Origin: Candidatus Faecalibacterium faecipullorum
Lineage (GTDB): Bacteria; Bacillota; Clostridia; Oscillospirales; Ruminococcaceae
Direction: 5' to 3'
DNA: 17,755 nt
NCBI GenBank assembly: GCA_019118985.1
Contig: DWXX01000008.1
Coordinates: 1-17,755, forward strand
A program made the position numbers and the translations under genes. The notes below the pieces were generated by a model. That model worked only from the letters and a program-made list of their open reading frames with translations. It had not been told where the DNA came from and did not search any database. Positions within the stretch are counted from its first letter, which is position 1; each line of letters begins with the position of its first letter. Positions 13,776 through 17,755 of this stretch are shown in pieces.

Positions 13776-14606
13776 TCAGTAGTCGGTGATGATGAAGGCG
13801 TGGCGGGCCCCCAGCACGTCGGCGTCGGGCTGGATGACCGCCACCACCGAGGTGCCGCTGGCCTCCGGCTCGATGCTGACGATCCGCCCCACCAGGATGT
13901 CAGGGGGGTACACCCCGCCCAGGCCGGTGGTGATCACCTCGTCCCCCACCGAGGCCATCGACTCACGCGAGAGGTCGGTAAAGACGCACTGGCCGTCGGG
14001 GGCGTAGGCGGCGTCCCCGGTCAGGATGCCGTTGTCCCGCGTGCGGGAGACCACCCCCGCCGCGTTGAAGCTGGGGTGCAGCAGTGTCAGCACCCGGCTG
14101 CTGGTCAGGCCGGCCTCGATGACGGTGCCCAGCAGCCGGCCCTGGTCGTCGATGACGGTGTCCCCCCGCTCCACCCCGTGGACGGTGCCCTGGTCGAGGG
14201 TGAACCCGCCGAAGGGGTCGAGGGCGTCCCGCCCGATGACAAAAGCCGACACAAAGGTCATCTCGGGGTTATCCTCCTGGATGCCGGCCAGGTTTTTGAA
14301 GGCCTCGTTCTCGGCCCGCAGCTTGTCGTAGTCGGCCAGCTGGCGGCGCAGCTCGGCATTCTCAGCCCGCAGGGCCTCGTTTTCCTCCATGGTCTCGTCG
14401 ATGCTGGTGTACTTGTCCCAGACCGAGACGATCCCCCCGCTGACCCAGGCCGCCGCCTTCTGGAAGGGCGCGGCCGCCACGCTCAGCAGTTCCTGGGGGG
14501 CGGCGGTCAGCCGGCCGTTGGCCGCGGCATAGGCCATCAGCCCGGCCAGAAAGACCGCCACCGCGATCAGTATCCTGAATTTCCAGGTCTCGAAAAAGTC
14601 CTTCAC
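13776..14606 (-). CDS. mreC: Rod shape-determining protein MreC
   Basis: Bitopic membrane protein that links cytosolic MreB to the periplasmic-side wall synthesis enzymes and activates PBP2. It is 276 residues, as usual. A short cytosolic tail is followed by one membrane helix (about 11-28), an extracytoplasmic coiled coil (about 66-107, rich in Glu/Leu/Arg with ENEALRAENAELRRQL) and the double beta-barrel MreC domain with GVERGDTVIDDQGRLLGTV, NAAGVVSRTRDNGILTG and VGDEVITTGLGGVYPPDI. The start codon is GTG at 14606, with GGAGGAG about 10 bases upstream. It is 122 bases downstream of mreB, and that gap contains a strong hairpin, so expression relative to mreB may be tuned. Confidence 0.95.
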   Translation of the reverse strand: MKDFFETWKFRILIAVAVFLAGLMAYAAANGRLTAAPQELLSVAAAPFQKAAAWVSGGIVSVWDKYTSIDETMEENEALRAENAELRRQLADYDKLRAENEAFKNLAGIQEDNPEMTFVSAFVIGRDALDPFGGFTLDQGTVHGVERGDTVIDDQGRLLGTVIEAGLTSSRVLTLLHPSFNAAGVVSRTRDNGILTGDAAYAPDGQCVFTDLSRESMASVGDEVITTGLGGVYPPDILVGRIVSIEPEASGTSVVAVIQPDADVLGARHAFIITDY

Positions 14607-14639
14607 GGCTTTCCGCTCCTCCTGCTGCCTGTGGGTGAA

Positions 14640-14671
14640 AGAGCGCGGACAGCCGGTGCCATCCGCGCTCT
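14640..14671 (-). terminator. Hairpin between mreB and mreC
   Basis: AGAGCGCGGA and TCCGCGCTCT form a perfect 10-bp stem around a 12-nt loop, followed on the minus strand only by TTCACCC. The weak T-tract makes full termination unlikely. It may be a partial terminator or a barrier protecting the mreB mRNA 3' end. A TATACT (14682-14677) just upstream resembles a -10 box, but I see no matching -35. Confidence 0.4.
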
Positions 14672-14728
14672 GGTATAGTATATGTCAGCGCCGGGCCGGG
14701 CCAGACGCCCCGCCCCCGCCGCCAGGAT

Positions 14729-15751
14729 TTACATGTGGTCGCCGTCGGTGTCCAGCACGTCGTGCAGCACGTCCACATGGTCCAGCACGGCGCCGGCGCC
14801 GGTGGCCACGCAGTCCAGGGGGTTCTCGGCCACATGGACGTCGATGCCGGTCTCGCTCTGGATCAGCTTATCCAGCCCGCGCAGCAGCGCGCCGCCGCCG
14901 GTCAGGGTGATGCCCCGGTCGATGATGTCGGCGCTCAGCTCGGGCGGGGTGCGCTCGAGAGTCTCCTTGATGGCGTCGGTGATCTTGACCAGGCACTCCA
15001 GCAGAGCCTCCCGCACGTCCTCCGAGTGGACCACCACGTTCTTGGGCAGGCCGTCCACCAAGTTGCGGCCCTTGATCTCCATGGTCATCTCTTCCTCGAG
15101 CTTGTAGGCCGAGCCGATGTCGATCTTGATCTGCTCGGCGGTGCGCTCGCCGATCAGCAGGTTATACTTGCGCTTAATGAAGGCGATGATGGCCTGGTCG
15201 AACATATCGCCGGCCATCCGCACGCTGCGGGAGGCCACGATGCCCCCCAGCGAGATGACGGCGATCTCGGCGGTGCCGCCGCCGATGTCCACGATCATGC
15301 TGCCGGTGGGCTCGCTGATGGGCAGGCCCGCGCCGATGGCGGCGGCCATCGGCTCTTCGATGACCGACACCTGCCGGGCGCCGGCCTTGAGGGTGGCCTC
15401 CCGGACGGCGCGGCGCTCCACCTCGGTGACGCCGGAGGGGATGCAGATCACCACACGGGGCCGGGCGAACAGGCTGTTGCCGCAGGCCTTCTTCAAAAAG
15501 TTCTCCAGCATGTTGGCGGTGATGTCAAAGTCGGCGATGACGCCGTCCTTCAGCGGGCGGACCGCCACGATGCTGCCGGGGGTGCGGCCGATGACCGCCT
15601 TTGCCTCGGTGCCGACGCAGCGGACTTCATCGTTGCGGGTGTCCACCGCCACCACCGACGGCTCCCGCATGATGATGCCCTTGCCCTTCATGTAGACCAG
15701 GGTGTTGGCGGTGCCCAGGTCGATCCCAATATCCTTTGACAGAAAACTCAT
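14729..15751 (-). CDS. mreB: Rod shape-determining protein MreB (actin homologue)
   Basis: Actin-like ATPase that forms membrane-associated filaments guiding lateral peptidoglycan synthesis. It is 340 residues, typical. ATP-binding motifs are IDLGTANT (10-17), VDIGGGTAE (154-162) and TGGGALLRGLD near the C-terminus. The hinge/connect segment IEEPMAAAIG is at 131-140, and RPLKDGVIADFDIT is diagnostic for MreB over FtsA or DnaK. ATG 15751 has AAGGAG about 11 bases upstream. It is the first gene of mreB-mreC-mreD-mrdA, with its own promoter and a structured leader. The acidic C-terminal end DVLHDVLDTDGDHM extends slightly past the usual end. Only one mreB-type gene is in the window, so paralogues such as mbl cannot be judged. 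Confidence 0.97.
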   Translation of the reverse strand: MSFLSKDIGIDLGTANTLVYMKGKGIIMREPSVVAVDTRNDEVRCVGTEAKAVIGRTPGSIVAVRPLKDGVIADFDITANMLENFLKKACGNSLFARPRVVICIPSGVTEVERRAVREATLKAGARQVSVIEEPMAAAIGAGLPISEPTGSMIVDIGGGTAEIAVISLGGIVASRSVRMAGDMFDQAIIAFIKRKYNLLIGERTAEQIKIDIGSAYKLEEEMTMEIKGRNLVDGLPKNVVVHSEDVREALLECLVKITDAIKETLERTPPELSADIIDRGITLTGGGALLRGLDKLIQSETGIDVHVAENPLDCVATGAGAVLDHVDVLHDVLDTDGDHM

Positions 15752-15847
15752 AGCGCAGCTGACTCCTTATTATCTCAATACGGGGCCCGGCCCATGGGGC
15801 GGCCCTGTGGAACGCAGACGGAAGGACGGCCCGCGCCGGGCAGTCCT
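15752..15847 (-). promoter_or_regulatory. Structured 5' leader of mreBCD-mrdA
   Basis: About 95 nt lie between the predicted start site and the mreB ATG. A strong hairpin (15823-15847) pairs AGGAC and GCCCG with CGGGC and GTCCT, with one mismatch and a 3-nt loop. A second GC-rich segment contains the palindrome GGCCCATGGGCC-like core (about 15782-15806). No T-tract follows either. It matches no known riboswitch by eye. Function is inferred at best. Confidence 0.35.
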
Positions 15848-15853
15848 CTCATT

Positions 15854-15882
15854 ATTATAGTCACAAAGCCCGGTTTTCACAA
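15854..15882 (-). promoter_or_regulatory. Sigma-A-type promoter for mreBCD-mrdA
   Basis: On the minus strand TTGTGA (15882-15877), a 17-base spacer and TATAAT (15859-15854): 4 of 6 at -35 and a perfect -10. It lies just after the maf stop, so the rod-shape operon can be transcribed independently of dut-maf. Confidence 0.85.
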
Positions 15883-15908
15883 GTGCTTTGGCAATTTTTT
15901 CCCTTTTT

Positions 15909-16475
<567 letters not shown>

Positions 16476-16491
16476 TCCTGCCCGCCCCCTC

Positions 16492-16938
16492 TCAGCGGCC
16501 GGTGGAGCCGAAGCCCCCCGCCCCGCGGGCGGTGTCCCCCAGCTCCTCAGCCGGGGCAAAGGCCGCGGTGTAGACCGGCGCGATGCAGAGCTGGGCCACC
16601 CGCTCCCCCGGCTGGATGGTATAGCTCTCGGCCCCCAGGTTGACCATCGGGACCCGCAGCTCGCCGCGGTAATCGCTGTCGATCACCCCCACCCCGTTGG
16701 CCATGCACAGCCCGTGCTTGATGGACAGGCCGCTGCGGGCGTAGACCAGGGCCACCGTGCCGGCGTCCGGCAGCTCGATGGCAAGGCCGGTGGGGATGAG
16801 GGCCCGCTCCATCGGCGCGAGGGTGAGGGGCGCGTCCAGCACCGCGCACAGGTCGGCGGCGGCCGCCCCGGCGGTGGCGTAGGCCGGCGCTTTGGCCCGG
16901 CTGTCCAGTACCTTATATTTTACAGTGACTTGCTGCAT
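16492..16938 (-). CDS. dut: dUTP diphosphatase (trimeric dUTPase)
   Basis: Hydrolyses dUTP to dUMP and pyrophosphate, keeping uracil out of DNA and supplying thymidylate synthesis. It is 148 residues from ATG 16938, the standard length. All five trimeric dUTPase motifs are visible: AGAAAADLCA (23-32), ARSGLS (67-72), NGVGVIDSDYRGELRV (81-96) with catalytic D87, PGERVAQLCI (110-119) and the P-loop-like C-terminal RGAGGFGSTG (138-147). Motif 1 is alanine-rich where most enzymes have a G-Y/L-D-L pattern, but the Asp-Leu is kept. The frame extends to 17034, overlapping the upstream gene; ATG 16938 matches family N-termini and has AAAGGA about 10 bases upstream. It lies 49 bases after the U32 gene and 16 before maf. 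Confidence 0.95.
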   Translation of the reverse strand: MQQVTVKYKVLDSRAKAPAYATAGAAAADLCAVLDAPLTLAPMERALIPTGLAIELPDAGTVALVYARSGLSIKHGLCMANGVGVIDSDYRGELRVPMVNLGAESYTIQPGERVAQLCIAPVYTAAFAPAEELGDTARGAGGFGSTGR

Positions 16939-16987
16939 GGCAGTACATTCCTTTCCAATCCTATTCATCCCAATTTCATTCATCTCA

Positions 16988-17755
16988 TCACATAGTACCT
17001 TTATAATAGAGGCCGCGGGTAAAATCGCCCTCAAACGCCTGCCCGGCGGCGATCCGCCCGAGGACGGCGGCGGCTTCTTCCCGGCTTTCGAGGGTAAAAT
17101 AGGCCACCCCGTAATCCACCGGCAGGGCCCCGGGCTTGTCGCCCATGTACAGGGGCACCGGGTTATAGATGGTGCGCACCCCGCCGCCGCACCGCAGCGG
17201 GAACTTTTTGGCCTTGCGGTCGGTCAGCACCCCCTGCCGCGGGCAGCCGGCGCAGCCGTGCAGGTTGTGCAGCGGGCAGGCGCGGGTCAGCATCAGGGGC
17301 ATGTGGCCGTAGACCAGCGCCCCGGTGGGCACCGGCCGGCCGCCCCGCGCCGGGGCGATGCAGGCCATCTCGCTGTCCTTCACCTCGGGCAGGATGAGCA
17401 GGGCCGAAAGGCCCAGGTCGGCGTAGACCTGCGCGGCCAGGGGGTTGGTGAGGTTGAGGCCCAGTCCCCCGGTCAGGGGCAGCCCCCGGCAGATGCGCAG
17501 GTGGGCGATGTTGTTGGCCTCGAACCCGGCAAAGCCCTGCCCGGCGGCCGCGGCTACCCGGCGTATGGTGTCGGCCTCTACCGGGCCGAACATGGCCCGG
17601 GGCAGCTCGAGGATGGTGCGGGGGCGGTATGCCTCCGGCACCCGCGCCGCCTCGGCCAGGGGCAGGATCAGCTTTTCAGGGGCGGCGGGACCGGCCAGGG
17701 CGTTTTCGGGCAGCTGCGCCCAGCTCTCGAACCGGGCCCAGAGGGCGGGCCGGGC
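16988..17755 (-). CDS. U32-family peptidase-like protein, C-terminal part (5' end cut by window edge)
   Basis: The frame is open from the right edge to TGA at 16988, giving 255 residues with no start visible; a GTG at 17641 is internal, since coding continues upstream of it. Features are LTGGLGLNLTNPLAAQVYADLGLSA split across a barrel-like fold, then VYGHMPLMLTRACPLHNLHG and CAGCPRQGVLTDRKAKKFPLRC, four or more cysteines in the arrangement of the U32 peptidase/collagenase-like family, followed by a substrate-fold segment IYNPVPLYMGDKP. Several U32 members (RlhA, TrhP, UbiU/V) are actually RNA or cofactor hydroxylation proteins with Fe-S clusters, so protease activity should not be assumed. 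It lies upstream of dut in the same direction. The family call is by motif; the subfamily, possibly the DUF3656-containing type, cannot be fixed without the N-terminus. Confidence 0.8.
   Translation of the reverse strand, partial: ARPALWARFESWAQLPENALAGPAAPEKLILPLAEAARVPEAYRPRTILELPRAMFGPVEADTIRRVAAAAGQGFAGFEANNIAHLRICRGLPLTGGLGLNLTNPLAAQVYADLGLSALLILPEVKDSEMACIAPARGGRPVPTGALVYGHMPLMLTRACPLHNLHGCAGCPRQGVLTDRKAKKFPLRCGGGVRTIYNPVPLYMGDKPGALPVDYGVAYFTLESREEAAAVLGRIAAGQAFEGDFTRGLYYKGTM

Noticed and set aside
16476..16559. Upstream start for maf adding 28 residues
   Set aside because: The extra residues overlap the dut gene in another frame and are not family-like; the conserved start is MKLILASGSP at 16475.
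16939..17034. Upstream start for dut adding 32 residues
   Set aside because: It overlaps the upstream U32 gene. ATG 16938 gives the standard 148-residue dUTPase and has a ribosome binding site.
17639..17641. GTG as start of the U32 gene
   Set aside because: The frame is open upstream to the window edge with coding-like residues, and the product would lack the N-terminal part of the family.

Overview
The window is a dense stretch of core bacterial chromosome from a GC-rich Firmicute. Gene content, G/C-ending codons, AGGAGG-type ribosome binding sites and sigma-A-type promoters all suggest an anaerobic clostridial lineage such as the high-GC Oscillospiraceae/Ruminococcaceae (Faecalibacterium, Gemmiger and Subdoligranulum relatives). 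That placement is inference; there is no rRNA or marker search behind it. I see seventeen confident protein-coding genes, two of them cut by the window edges. I see no tRNA or rRNA, insertion sequence, CRISPR array or prophage gene.

Layout from left to right. Positions 1-2900, minus strand: rplI (ribosomal protein L9), dnaB (replicative helicase) and tilS (tRNA-Ile lysidine synthetase, cut at the left edge). rplI has its own promoter, and a terminator-like hairpin lies between rplI and dnaB. Positions 3008-3475: a visibly AT-richer module with a cysteine-rich DUF3795 gene and its own extended -10 promoter, flanked by a 9-bp direct repeat. Positions 3486-8480, minus strand: an apparent operon rnj (RNase J), gdpP (c-di-AMP phosphodiesterase) and glf (UDP-galactopyranose mutase), read from a consensus promoter at 8746-8774 through a leader of about 260 nt. 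Positions 8816-10442, plus strand: divergent rnhA (RNase HI) and mnmA (tRNA 2-thiouridylase), ending at a strong terminator at 10481-10513.

Positions 10527-17755 are all minus strand. From right to left they hold a U32-family peptidase-like gene (cut at the right edge), dut, maf, the rod-shape operon mreB-mreC-mreD-mrdA, and mgsA. mreB has a good promoter at 15854-15882 and a structured leader; mgsA has a weaker candidate promoter.

Functionally the window combines replication and translation (dnaB, rplI, tilS, mnmA), RNA turnover (rnj, rnhA), nucleotide-pool cleaning (dut, maf), second-messenger control (gdpP), lateral cell-wall synthesis (mreBCD, mrdA) and a glycolytic bypass (mgsA). Nothing here amounts to a clearly new multi-gene system. 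The points most worth following up are regulatory or structural: the long repeat-bearing RNase J leader, the back-to-back RNase J/RNase HI promoters, the direct-repeat-bounded DUF3795 module splitting the usual gdpP-rplI-dnaB neighbourhood, and a MgsA that lacks two usual active-site residues.
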